In this document: positions 55,500 to 62,921 of the stretch, piece by piece
How the letters are laid out: each line of letters opens with the position of its first letter
Numbering within the stretch: position 1 is the stretch's first letter
Source of the DNA: Maritimibacter sp.
Lineage (GTDB): Bacteria; Pseudomonadota; Alphaproteobacteria; Rhodobacterales; Rhodobacteraceae
Assembly (NCBI GenBank): GCA_002695005.1
Contig: NZNT01000029.1
Coordinates: 434,001-498,000 of the forward strand
Direction of reading: 5' to 3'
Length of the DNA: 64,000 bases
Made by a program: the position numbers and the translations under genes
The notes under the pieces: generated by a model
Database searches by the model: none
What the model was told of the DNA's origin: nothing
What the model saw: only the letters and a program-made list of their open reading frames with translations

Positions 55500-55985
55500 A
55501 TGGATCGGACCGACGTAAGCCTCATCGCCCTGCGGCGTATTCTCAGGGCGACAGAGCTGTACGGCAAAGAGCTCGCGACCGCCGCCGGCGTGACCGCCGC
55601 GCAATTCCGCGCGCTTCAGATCGTGGGCGAACGCGGCAGCGCGACGCCCAAGGATATCGCGGCCCGCATGGGGGTGAGCCAGGCGACCATCACGACGCTG
55701 GTGGACAAGCTCGTGGCGCGCAACTTCGTGACCCGTCAGCGGTCCGAGCGTGACCGGCGCCAGACCAACGTCACGATCACCCCCGCCGGGCAAGCCACCG
55801 TGGACGACGCGCCCGACGCGCTGCAACAGCGTTATGTGCGCAAGTTCGAGGCGCTCGAGGACTGGGAGCAGGCGCAGATCATCGCCTCGCTCGAACGGGT
55901 CGCGGCGATGCTCGACGCGCATGAGATCGACGCCTCGCCGGTGTTGACCACGGGCGATATCAAGACGAGCGACAAGCGCCACTGA
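55500..55985 (+). CDS. ectR: MarR family regulator of the ectoine cluster (EctR-like)
   Basis: 161 residues from ATG 55500, preceded by GGAGGG at good spacing; an earlier in-frame ATG at 55395 lies before the likely transcription start. A winged-helix MarR core is clear: LIALRRILRATELYGKELAT, then AAQFRALQIVGERGSATPKD and MGVSQATITTLVDKLVARNF with the beta-wing RQRSERDRRQTNVTITPAGQ. EctR proteins repress ectABC in other salt-tolerant bacteria; the divergent arrangement here supports that role, but no salt-response data are in the sequence. Confidence 0.9.
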   Translation: MDRTDVSLIALRRILRATELYGKELATAAGVTAAQFRALQIVGERGSATPKDIAARMGVSQATITTLVDKLVARNFVTRQRSERDRRQTNVTITPAGQATVDDAPDALQQRYVRKFEALEDWEQAQIIASLERVAAMLDAHEIDASPVLTTGDIKTSDKRH

Positions 55986-56025
55986 GCGGCTTTTCATTCG
56001 CGGCCCGCTGGCGCATCGTCCCCCC

Positions 56026-56664
56026 ATGACTGACGCGACCCTTCCCCGGCCCGAGGCCGTGATCTTCGACATCGGCAACGTGCTCATCACCTGGCAGCCC
56101 GAGGACCGCTATGACGAGATGATCGGGCGGGCGCGGCGCGAGGCGATGTTCGCCGCCGTGGATCTTCACGCCATGAATGAGCGCTTCGACCGGGGCGAGG
56201 TGTTTCGGGACGTTGTGGTGGAGACGGCTGCGGCCTACCCCCGGTTTCACGATGAGATCATGATGTGGCATGACCGCTGGCTCGACCTCGCCACGCCGCC
56301 GATCGAGCATTCGGTGCGTCTGTTGCGGGCGCTGCGTGCCAAGGGGGTGCCGGTCTTTGCGCTGACCAATTTCGGGATCGACAGTTTCGCCCTGTCCGAG
56401 GGGCGCGATACGTTTCTGACCGAGTTCGACCGGCGCTATATCTCGGGCCACATGGGCGTGACCAAGCCCAGCCCGCGCATCTACGAGATGGTCGAGGAAG
56501 ATTGCGGGATCGCGCCCGAGCGGCTTCTGTTCACCGACGACAAGCCCGACAACATCGCCACCGCCGCCGAACGGGGTTGGCAGGTGCATCTGTTCGACGG
56601 GCCGCAGGGTTGGGCCGACCGCCTTGTGGCGGCCGGCCTCCTGACACGCGCGGAGGCGGCTTAG
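56026..56664 (+). CDS. HAD-superfamily phosphatase, YihX-like
   Basis: 212 residues. The N-terminal motif VIFDIGNVLITWQPEDRYDE has the nucleophile aspartate followed by I-G-N rather than the usual D-x-D; this DxGNV form is typical of the YihX / epoxide-hydrolase-N group of HAD phosphatases, which act on glucose-1-phosphate or related sugar phosphates. Motif II is FALTNFGIDSF (Thr-Asn), motif III the lysine in HMGVTKPSPRIYE, and motif IV RLLFTDDKPDNIATA. Length is normal. It follows ectR in the same direction at 40 bp, but a link to ectoine is not implied. Confidence 0.87.
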   Translation: MTDATLPRPEAVIFDIGNVLITWQPEDRYDEMIGRARREAMFAAVDLHAMNERFDRGEVFRDVVVETAAAYPRFHDEIMMWHDRWLDLATPPIEHSVRLLRALRAKGVPVFALTNFGIDSFALSEGRDTFLTEFDRRYISGHMGVTKPSPRIYEMVEEDCGIAPERLLFTDDKPDNIATAAERGWQVHLFDGPQGWADRLVAAGLLTRAEAA

Positions 56665-57134
56665 GCCAGTTCCAGTGCGTCGAGGGACTTGAAGGAAATC
56701 TCCATCCCGTCGAGCATCCCGGTGTCCATGATCATCTTGCGGGTTTCCGCATCGGGCAGGGTCATCGTCATGGTCATGCGGGTGCCTGCGCCCTTTGCTT
56801 CGAACAAGGTCTCGATATGGTTGGGTGGCGAAGGCTCGGGCATGAGCATCACCTCCTCCTGCACCACGCGGTGCGGTTCGTCGAGGTCGAGGAAGGTGCC
56901 GGTGATCGAGAACACCGAGCCGTCCGGCCCTTCGTGATCCATGCGATAGAAGCCCCCAACCGCCGCGTCGATCACGCAATTCACGACGTTCCAATCGTCG
57001 GCGCCCGATTGCCATTTCTTGACCAGCTCCGGCTCCATATGTGCGCGCCAGACAAGGGCGGGGGGCGCGTCGAAGTCGCGGGTGACGACAAGCTGCGTGT
57101 CGCCGACAAGTTCGAAAGTCAGGGGATTGGGCAT
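56661..57134 (-). CDS. SRPBCC / AHSA1-domain protein
   Basis: 157 residues of the AHSA1 branch of the SRPBCC (START-like) fold, with an N terminus TQLVVTRDFDAPPALVWRAH (residues ~12-31) and the core WNVVNCVIDAAVGGFYRMDH near residue 44. Such genes very often follow an ArsR regulator in one operon, as here at 3 bp. The pocket binds a hydrophobic ligand; ligand unknown. Confidence 0.88.
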   Translation of the reverse strand: MPNPLTFELVGDTQLVVTRDFDAPPALVWRAHMEPELVKKWQSGADDWNVVNCVIDAAVGGFYRMDHEGPDGSVFSITGTFLDLDEPHRVVQEEVMLMPEPSPPNHIETLFEAKGAGTRMTMTMTLPDAETRKMIMDTGMLDGMEISFKSLDALELA

Positions 57135-57137
57135 GAT

Positions 57138-57488
57138 CTAATCCTTTTGAGAACGGTCTTTTTGCATTTCTTCGGCCAGAACCGCATCCAGCCGGGCGTA
57201 ATTCGCGGTGAGGGCGCGGCGCAGGTGGTCGAGCCAGGCCTCGAGCTCCTCCAGCGTGCCGCCCGCCAGTCGGCAGGGGCGGCGCTGGCCGTCCACCCGC
57301 CGGGTGATGAGCCCCGCGCCCTCCAGCACCTTGAGGTGGTGCGAAATGGCAGGCTGGCTGATGGGGAAGGGCGCTGCGATCTCGCTCACCGTCATCTCGC
57401 CGCCCGACAGACGGTCGAGAATCGCCCGGCGCGTGGGGTCGGAAAGCGCGGCGAAGGCGGCGTCCATATCGGGGATCTTTGATTCCAT
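57138..57488 (-). CDS. ArsR/SmtB family regulator
   Basis: 116 residues. The winged helix is FAALSDPTRRAILDRLSGGE then EIAAPFPISQPAISHHLKVL (residues ~12-50). It lacks the CxC metal-binding motif of true arsenic/cadmium sensors, so it is of the SRPBCC-linked ArsR subgroup rather than a metal sensor. It is expected to regulate itself and the AHSA1 gene downstream. The start codon lies only 5 bases from a -10-like sequence and has no Shine-Dalgarno, so the message may be leaderless. Confidence 0.88.
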   Translation of the reverse strand: MESKIPDMDAAFAALSDPTRRAILDRLSGGEMTVSEIAAPFPISQPAISHHLKVLEGAGLITRRVDGQRRPCRLAGGTLEELEAWLDHLRRALTANYARLDAVLAEEMQKDRSQKD

Positions 57489-57493
57489 AATTA

Positions 57494-57523
57494 TTTATAT
57501 AAACAAATACTGACATAAGGCAA
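57494..57523 (-). promoter_or_regulatory. Candidate promoter/operator of arsR, predicted leaderless
   Basis: On the minus strand TTGCCT (57518-57523), 18-bp spacer, TATAAA (57494-57499), then TAATT and the ATG at 57488. The -10 lies in a perfect palindrome TTTATATAAA (57494-57503) that may be the ArsR operator. The A of the ATG is where transcription should start. Confidence 0.55.
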
Positions 57524-57591
57524 TCCCGCCTTTTCCGTTGCGTCAGGACCGCCCAACCGGCACAGTTGCCGAAAAACAGCGAGCAGCTTTC

Positions 57592-58515
57592 ATGGCCTGG
57601 ATCATTGTCGGCATCGTCGCCCTTATCGCTGCGGCGCCCTTCGTGCGTGAATGGTTCCGGGCGCCCGTTTCGGCGGCGCGGGACGGGATCGAGGACGGCG
57701 GGTTCGCAGAGTTGTCGGGCGGCAAGACCTATTACCGCTGGTATGGTGCGCCGACCTCCCACGTCATCGTCCTCATCCACGGGCTGACCACGCCGCACTG
57801 GGTCTTTTCCGGGATCGTGCGCGGGCTGAACCTGCTGGGCTATCAGGTGCTGGCCTATGACCTGTTCGGGCGCGGGCTGTCGGATCGTCCCGGCGACGCG
57901 CAGACGCCGCAGTTCTTTCTTCACCAATTGAACGAGCTGTTGATCGAGCAGGGGCTCGACGGCCCCGTGTCGCTGCTGGGCTACTCGATGGGCGGTGTCA
58001 TCGCGGCGCAGTTCGCCGTGACTTACCCGGAGCGGACGGACCGCGTGATCCTGCTGGCCCCGGCCGGGATCGACTACACCCCCGCCGAACCGCTCAAGAC
58101 CGCGGGGGCATCCGGCGTGCTGGGCAACTGGCTGTGGCGGGTCGTGGGCTCCCGGTCACTCCGGCGGGCCGCCAGACGGGACGCGCAGGCGCCGACCGTG
58201 ATCCCCGACCTTGAAAAGCGAATGTCGGAGGAGACGGGGCGGCGCGGATACCTGCGGGCGGTCCTGTCGGCACACCGGGAGTCGCTGGCCATCAACCTTG
58301 AGAACCTGCACCGCGACCTCGCCAAGACCGAGATCCCGGTGCTGGCGATCTGGGGTGGCGAGGACAAGGTGATTCCCCTGACCTCGATGGGCAAGCTGAC
58401 CCAGTGGAACCGCACCGCGCGCCACCATGTCGTGGACGGGGTGGGCCATGCCCTGCCACATGCCGCGCCGAACGAGATCATCGCGGCGATCACCACGTTT
58501 TTCAGAGAGGTTTGA
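57592..58515 (+). CDS. Alpha/beta-fold hydrolase
   Basis: 307 residues from ATG 57592. One N-terminal hydrophobic helix (AWIIVGIVALIAAAPFV) may anchor it in the inner membrane. Catalytic features of the fold are the oxyanion loop VIVLIHGLTTPHWVF (residues ~58-72), the nucleophile elbow LLGYSMGG near residue 125, an acid probably in AIWGGEDKVIP, and the histidine in VVDGVGHALPHAAPNE. Probably an esterase or lipase-like hydrolase; substrate unknown. Convergent with the next gene, overlapping by 14 bp. Confidence 0.85.
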   Translation: MAWIIVGIVALIAAAPFVREWFRAPVSAARDGIEDGGFAELSGGKTYYRWYGAPTSHVIVLIHGLTTPHWVFSGIVRGLNLLGYQVLAYDLFGRGLSDRPGDAQTPQFFLHQLNELLIEQGLDGPVSLLGYSMGGVIAAQFAVTYPERTDRVILLAPAGIDYTPAEPLKTAGASGVLGNWLWRVVGSRSLRRAARRDAQAPTVIPDLEKRMSEETGRRGYLRAVLSAHRESLAINLENLHRDLAKTEIPVLAIWGGEDKVIPLTSMGKLTQWNRTARHHVVDGVGHALPHAAPNEIIAAITTFFREV

Positions 58516-58960
58516 CGACCGTTTCCAGCGCAGCCGCGCCCCGGTGCTTGTGCCGCCGGGTATAGACGTAGGCGGCGAAACGGGCGGTGAACCATTCCAT
58601 GCGCGGGGCCTCGACGATCACCCGGTCGGTCCAGACGCAGCCCTTGCCGGTCCGCTCCGGCTGGATCGACAGGGTGTGGTCCCAGCGCGTGACCTGCGCG
58701 TTCTTTTCGCGGCTCTGGATCACCCGCGCCTCTCGGTCGAGCATCTCGACATACATCGTGTGGCCGGGGTTTTTCATCACGCCGAAGAGGGTGATGTCCA
58801 CGACGTAGGTCGCGCCCTCTTCCACCACGCCCTTGGGCAGGCCGTCATAGCGCGCGATGCCCTTCATCGCCTCGGTCATCTCGTCGAAATGGATCGCTTC
58901 GTCGAACACGGTGTCCGCGTCGCGGGGGTAACGGGCGGTAACGGTGATTTCACGGGCCAA
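58502..58960 (-). CDS. SRPBCC family protein
   Basis: 152 residues, TTG start at 58960 with GGAGA upstream. A START-like fold is suggested by AREITVTARYPRDADTVFDE at the N terminus, a middle strand pair (YVVDITLFGVMKNPGHTMYV) and an ending helix region WFTARFAAYVYTRRHKHRG. It is only weakly similar to the AHSA1 gene at 56661. A hydrophobic-ligand binding role is inferred from the fold. Confidence 0.75.
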   Translation of the reverse strand: MAREITVTARYPRDADTVFDEAIHFDEMTEAMKGIARYDGLPKGVVEEGATYVVDITLFGVMKNPGHTMYVEMLDREARVIQSREKNAQVTRWDHTLSIQPERTGKGCVWTDRVIVEAPRMEWFTARFAAYVYTRRHKHRGAAALETVVKPL

Positions 58961-59033
58961 GGGGTGTCTCCTGCAACGAATACGGCGTTACAAAACGCCG
59001 CGCCGCCGAATCCCTCAACCCCAAAAACGACAA

Positions 59034-59058
59034 ACCCCCGGGCGAGAGCCACGGGGGT
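59034..59058 (-). terminator. Intrinsic terminator downstream of rpsU
   Basis: ACCCCCG (59034-59040) pairs with CGGGGGT (59052-59058); on the minus strand the stem is followed by TTTGTCGTTTTT. It lies 38 bp past the rpsU stop. Confidence 0.75.
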
Positions 59059-59095
59059 CGTCTGGTCGACATGTCGACCGTCTATCGCAAGGGCC

Positions 59096-59302
59096 TTAAA
59101 GGAGGCCTTCGCGTTGCGCTTTTTTACGGGCGAGCTTGCGCTGACGGCGAATGGCTTCCGCCTTCTCGCGCGCCTTCTTCTCGGAGGGCTTCTCGAAATG
59201 CTGCCGGAGCTTCATTTCACGAAACACACCTTCACGCTGAAGCTTCTTCTTCAGAGCCCGAAGCGCCTGGTCGACGTTGTTATCGCGAACCGATACCTGC
59301 AT
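59096..59302 (-). CDS. rpsU: 30S ribosomal protein S21 (bS21)
   Basis: 68 residues, highly basic: [20 protein letters not shown] and the conserved [19 protein letters not shown], then [16 protein letters not shown]21 sits near the anti-Shine-Dalgarno end of 16S rRNA and aids initiation. The start is preceded by GAAAGGTGGT. A good promoter (see next entry) and a terminator bracket it, so it appears monocistronic. Confidence 0.97.
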   Translation of the reverse strand: MQVSVRDNNVDQALRALKKKLQREGVFREMKLRQHFEKPSEKKAREKAEAIRRQRKLARKKAQREGLL

Positions 59303-59357
59303 GTGGTTGTCACCACCTTTCTAGGTTTGTGTTGCAAGAGAAATTGCAGGAGCGCGC

Positions 59358-59386
59358 TATATAGCGACGATCCCGCCACTTGTCCA
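59358..59386 (-). promoter_or_regulatory. Candidate rpsU promoter
   Basis: On the minus strand TGGACA (59381-59386), 17-bp spacer, TATATA (59358-59363). It is about 55 bp upstream of the rpsU ATG and close to the sigma-70 consensus for this GC-rich genome. Confidence 0.7.
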
Positions 59387-59458
59387 GTTGGGCATGAAAC
59401 GCGACGTTGGCGCGCGGGTTCCCTTGAAGCACCCCGCACCGCGTGCCACTTATTTCCC

Positions 59459-60136
59459 ATGACACATGCTGATCAACTGCTCGACGCCGTGCAAATGCAC
59501 GTCCCTTTCGATGGCTGGAGCGAGGTGGCGCTGAAGGCCGCCTGCGAGGATACCGGCATACCGCTCGACGAAGCGCGCGCGCTGTTTCCGCGTGGCGGGG
59601 TGGACCTTGCCTTCGCGTATCACGAGCGCGGCGACCGCCAGATGGTCGAGGCGCTGCGCGCGGCGGACCTTACGGCGCTGAGGTTTCGCGACCGCATCGC
59701 CTTTGCCGTGCGCACCCGGCTCGAGGTGGCGGACCGGGAGCTTGTGCGGCGTGGCATGTCGCTGTTTGCCCTGCCGCAGCACGCCGCCGACGGGTCGCGA
59801 GCGCTCTGGGGCACCGCCGGGCTGATCTGGGAGACGCTGGGCGACACGTCGGACGACATCAACTGGTACACCAAGCGGGCGACGCTCTCGGCGGTCTATT
59901 CCTCGACGGTGCTGTATTGGCTGGGCGACGAGAGCGAGGGGCGCGTGGCGACCTGGGCCTTCCTCGACCGGCGAATCGATAACGTGATGAAGTTCGAACA
60001 GGTGAAGGGGCGCGTGCGCTCCAACACGCTGGTCGATGCCTTCATGAAGGGACCGGGGCGCGTGTTCGACCATATCCGCGCGCCGGGCACCCCGCGCTCG
60101 GGCTATCCCGGACAGTGGGGCGGGCGCGGACAATGA
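59459..60136 (+). CDS. COQ9 family protein (ubiquinone biosynthesis)
   Basis: 225 residues from ATG 59459. COQ9 is a lipid-binding TetR-like-fold protein that in mitochondria assists COQ7 in ubiquinone synthesis; alphaproteobacteria carry an orthologue. Seen are MHVPFDGWSEVALKAACEDT near residue 13 (helix-turn-helix-like N part) and WETLGDTSDDINWYTKRATL (residues ~121-140), the family signature, then TVLYWLGDESEG. Its stop overlaps the next start by ATGA. Confidence 0.9.
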   Translation: MTHADQLLDAVQMHVPFDGWSEVALKAACEDTGIPLDEARALFPRGGVDLAFAYHERGDRQMVEALRAADLTALRFRDRIAFAVRTRLEVADRELVRRGMSLFALPQHAADGSRALWGTAGLIWETLGDTSDDINWYTKRATLSAVYSSTVLYWLGDESEGRVATWAFLDRRIDNVMKFEQVKGRVRSNTLVDAFMKGPGRVFDHIRAPGTPRSGYPGQWGGRGQ

Positions 60137-61119
60137 GCCTTCCTGACACCATGCGCGCGGTCGAGATTTCCAAGGCTGGCGGGCCGGAGGTTCTGACCCC
60201 CGTCGAGCGGCCCGTGCCCGAACCGGGGCATGGCGACATCCTTATCAAGCTGGCCTATGCCGGCGTGAACCGCCCCGACGCGCTGCAACGCGCAGGAGCC
60301 TATGCGCCGCCGCCGACGGCGAGCGATCTGCCCGGCCTCGAAGGGGCAGGGGAGGTCGTGGCGGTCGGCCCGGGTGTGACCGGAGTCTCGGTGGGCGATC
60401 AGGTCTGCGCGCTTCTGCCGGGTGGCGGTTACGCGGAATATGTCGTCACGCCAGCGGCCCATGCCCTGCCGGTCCCGAAAGGCATGGGGCTGAAGGAGGC
60501 CGCCTGCCTGCCCGAAACCTACTTCACGGTCTGGTCCAACGTATTCATGCGCGGCGGGCTGACCGCCGGGGAGCGGTTTCTGGTCCACGGCGGGTCGTCC
60601 GGCATCGGCACGACGGCGATCCAGTTGGCGAACACGCTGGGCGCGCGGGTCTTCACCACTGCCGGGTCGGACGAGAAATGCGCGGTCTGCCGGGAGCTGG
60701 GCGCCGAGGTGGCGATCAACTACCGCGAGCAGGACTTCGTTGAGGTGATGGGCGAGGCCGGGGGTGCGAACCTGATCCTCGACATGGTGGGTGGCGAGTA
60801 TATTCCCCGCAATATCAAGGCGCTGGCGGATGAGGGCCGGATGGTTCACATCGCGTTCCTGACCGGACCCAAGGCCGAGGTGAACTTCGCACAGATCATG
60901 GCGCGCCGGCTCACCGTCACCGGATCGACGCTCAGGCCCCAGTCCGACGCGGCCAAGGCGCGGATCGCGGAGGAACTGCGCGAACACGTCTGGCCATTGC
61001 TGGAGGCCGGCCGGGTGAAGCCGATCATGGATTCGACCTATCCGCTGGACGAGGCCGCCAAGGCCCATGCCCACATGGAAAGCTCGACCCATATCGGCAA
61101 GATCGTCCTCGAGGTCTGA
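60133..61119 (+). CDS. NAD(P)H:quinone oxidoreductase, zeta-crystallin type
   Basis: 328 residues from ATG 60133. An MDR protein with GroES-like N terminus (GHGDILIKLAYAGVNRPDAL near residue 38, GLEGAGEVVAVGPGVTGVSV) and the NADPH Rossmann motif FLVHGGSSGIGTTAIQLANT (residues ~155-174). No catalytic zinc ligands are visible, as usual for quinone oxidoreductases. The coupling to coq9 suggests a role in quinone handling, though quinone reduction is only a family inference. Confidence 0.9.
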   Translation: MSLPDTMRAVEISKAGGPEVLTPVERPVPEPGHGDILIKLAYAGVNRPDALQRAGAYAPPPTASDLPGLEGAGEVVAVGPGVTGVSVGDQVCALLPGGGYAEYVVTPAAHALPVPKGMGLKEAACLPETYFTVWSNVFMRGGLTAGERFLVHGGSSGIGTTAIQLANTLGARVFTTAGSDEKCAVCRELGAEVAINYREQDFVEVMGEAGGANLILDMVGGEYIPRNIKALADEGRMVHIAFLTGPKAEVNFAQIMARRLTVTGSTLRPQSDAAKARIAEELREHVWPLLEAGRVKPIMDSTYPLDEAAKAHAHMESSTHIGKIVLEV

Positions 61120-61258
61120 TCCCGGCCAGTGGGTCTGACGCCTGAGCGCCGTAGCGCAAGACACACGCTCGTGAGAGGGCGGGCGTTTGCAATTCCTTAG
61201 CTATGGGGCCATATCCAAGGTATGCTGCGGTGCAGCAATGGCCCGAAGGAGTCGCCTC

Positions 61259-62302
61259 ATGGACGGAACCACGCTCAACACGGTCAAGGTCGACGTCGCG
61301 CTTCAGGGCGGCGGCGCGCACGGGGCGTTCACCTGGGGCGTTCTCGACCGGCTGCTCACCGATCAGACCGTCGATATCACCGCGATCTCCGGCGCCTCCG
61401 CCGGGGCGATGAACGCGGCGGTCGCGGCCTCCGGCCTCGCGGTCGGCGGGCGCGAGGGCGCGCGCCGTTCGCTTGCTTCGTTCTGGGAGGCCGTGAATAC
61501 CGGCGCACGCACGCTGGCCCCCCTCATCACCGTGTTCGACGAGTTCCCCAACTGGACCTCGGCCACCGCGTCGTGGTTCAACCTGCTCTCCGGTGCCCAG
61601 CTTTCAGTCACGCCGCACCCGACGAACGGACGCCCGGCGCAAATGCTGCTGGAAGAGATCGTGCGCGACCATGTGGATTTCGACGCGCTCCGCCACGCAT
61701 CCGCGCCGCGCCTGTTCATTTCGGCCACCAATGCCAAGACCGGCGCGGCCAGGATTTTCCGCAACGACGATGTGTCCGTGGATGCGCTGATCGCCTCGGC
61801 CTGTCTGCCGATGTCCTTTCCGTCGGTCGAGATCGACGGCGAGGATTACTGGGACGGGGGCTACAGCGCCAATCCGCCTCTGGTCCAGCTTGTGCAGGAA
61901 AGCGGCAATCACGACCTGATCCTCGTCACCGTGAACCCGATCAGCCGCCGCCGCACGCCGTCTTCGCCCGACAAGATCCCGGACCGGATTTCCGAGCTCA
62001 CCTTCAACCAGACGCTGACCAAGGACATCCGCGCGATCACCATGCTCAAGGCCGAGCTGGACGGGCGCCCGCCGGTCTGCGGCGTGCCGTTCATTCAGGC
62101 CATCGCGAACCTGCGGATGCACGAAATTCAGAACGAGCTGGCGATGCGGGAGTTCGATCCGAAGTCCAAGATGTTTCCGTCCTGGTCGCTGCTCACCGAA
62201 CTGCACGGCCTCGGGTCCGAAACGGCCGGGGACTGGCTCGGCACCCATCGCGGGGCGCTGGGCGTCGAGAGCACCGCGAAACTGGAAGACCGCTATCTGT
62301 AA
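61259..62302 (+). CDS. Patatin-like phospholipase
   Basis: 347 residues from ATG 61259, preceded by GAAGGAG (an earlier ATG at 61238 and a TTG at 61187 are in frame). The patatin oxyanion loop ALQGGGAHGAFTWGVLDRLL near residue 15 and the nucleophile elbow GASAG (Ser in ITAISGASAGAMNAAVAAS, near residue 46) are present; the catalytic aspartate is in the DGGYSANPP stretch (DG[GA]). A cytosolic or membrane-facing acyl hydrolase; the lipid substrate is unknown. No signal peptide is seen. Confidence 0.9.
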   Translation: MDGTTLNTVKVDVALQGGGAHGAFTWGVLDRLLTDQTVDITAISGASAGAMNAAVAASGLAVGGREGARRSLASFWEAVNTGARTLAPLITVFDEFPNWTSATASWFNLLSGAQLSVTPHPTNGRPAQMLLEEIVRDHVDFDALRHASAPRLFISATNAKTGAARIFRNDDVSVDALIASACLPMSFPSVEIDGEDYWDGGYSANPPLVQLVQESGNHDLILVTVNPISRRRTPSSPDKIPDRISELTFNQTLTKDIRAITMLKAELDGRPPVCGVPFIQAIANLRMHEIQNELAMREFDPKSKMFPSWSLLTELHGLGSETAGDWLGTHRGALGVESTAKLEDRYL

Positions 62303-62308
62303 GGCGGG

Positions 62309-62917
62309 CTAGTCGGGCTTGCGCGACAGCTTGACCCCGGCCTGCGCCATGTTCGCCAGCGCCATGTCGAGCGACCCGTTCGCGTCGATGCCCCGGCACA
62401 GGTCGAGCCGCACCGTCACGTTGAACCCGAGCCGCGCCGCGTCCATCGCGGACCAGCCGACGCAGAAATCCGTGGCCAGCCCGACGAAGGTCAGGTCCGT
62501 GGCCCCCCGGTTGCGCAGGTAACCTTCGAGCCCGGTGGGCGTGCGGTGGTCGTTCTCGAAGAACGCCGAGTAGCTGTCGACCTCGGGCCGGAAGCCCTTG
62601 CGGATCACGAGGTCGGCGGGATCGGTTTCCAGGTCTTCGTGGAAGGCCGCCCCGTCGCTCCCCTGAATGCAGTGGTCGGGCCAGAGCACCTGCGGGCCAT
62701 AATCCATCTCGACCAGTTCCAGCGGCGCCTTGCCCGGGTGGGACGAGGCGAAGGACGAATGGCCCGCCGGGTGCCAGTCTTGCGTGAAGACCCGCACGGG
62801 GAAGGCACGCAGGAGCCGGTTGATGCCCGGCACGATTTCGTCTCCGCCCGCAACGGCGAGTGCGCCGCCGGGACAAAAGTCGTTCTGAACGTCGATGACG
62901 ATAAGCGCGTCGGTCAT
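62309..62917 (-). CDS. pncA: Nicotinamidase
   Basis: 202 residues from ATG 62917. The isochorismatase-fold catalytic set is visible: Asp in LIVIDVQNDFCPGGALAVAG (residues ~4-23), metal-binding TQDWHPAGHSSFAS near residue 54, Lys in VIRKGFRPEVDSYSAFFEND and the nucleophile Cys in FVGLATDFCVGWSAMDAAR. Converts nicotinamide to nicotinate, which PncB (37758) then uses. Five bases from the protease gene downstream-start; the two may share a transcript. Confidence 0.94.
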   Translation of the reverse strand: MTDALIVIDVQNDFCPGGALAVAGGDEIVPGINRLLRAFPVRVFTQDWHPAGHSSFASSHPGKAPLELVEMDYGPQVLWPDHCIQGSDGAAFHEDLETDPADLVIRKGFRPEVDSYSAFFENDHRTPTGLEGYLRNRGATDLTFVGLATDFCVGWSAMDAARLGFNVTVRLDLCRGIDANGSLDMALANMAQAGVKLSRKPD

Positions 62918-62921
62918 GGGA

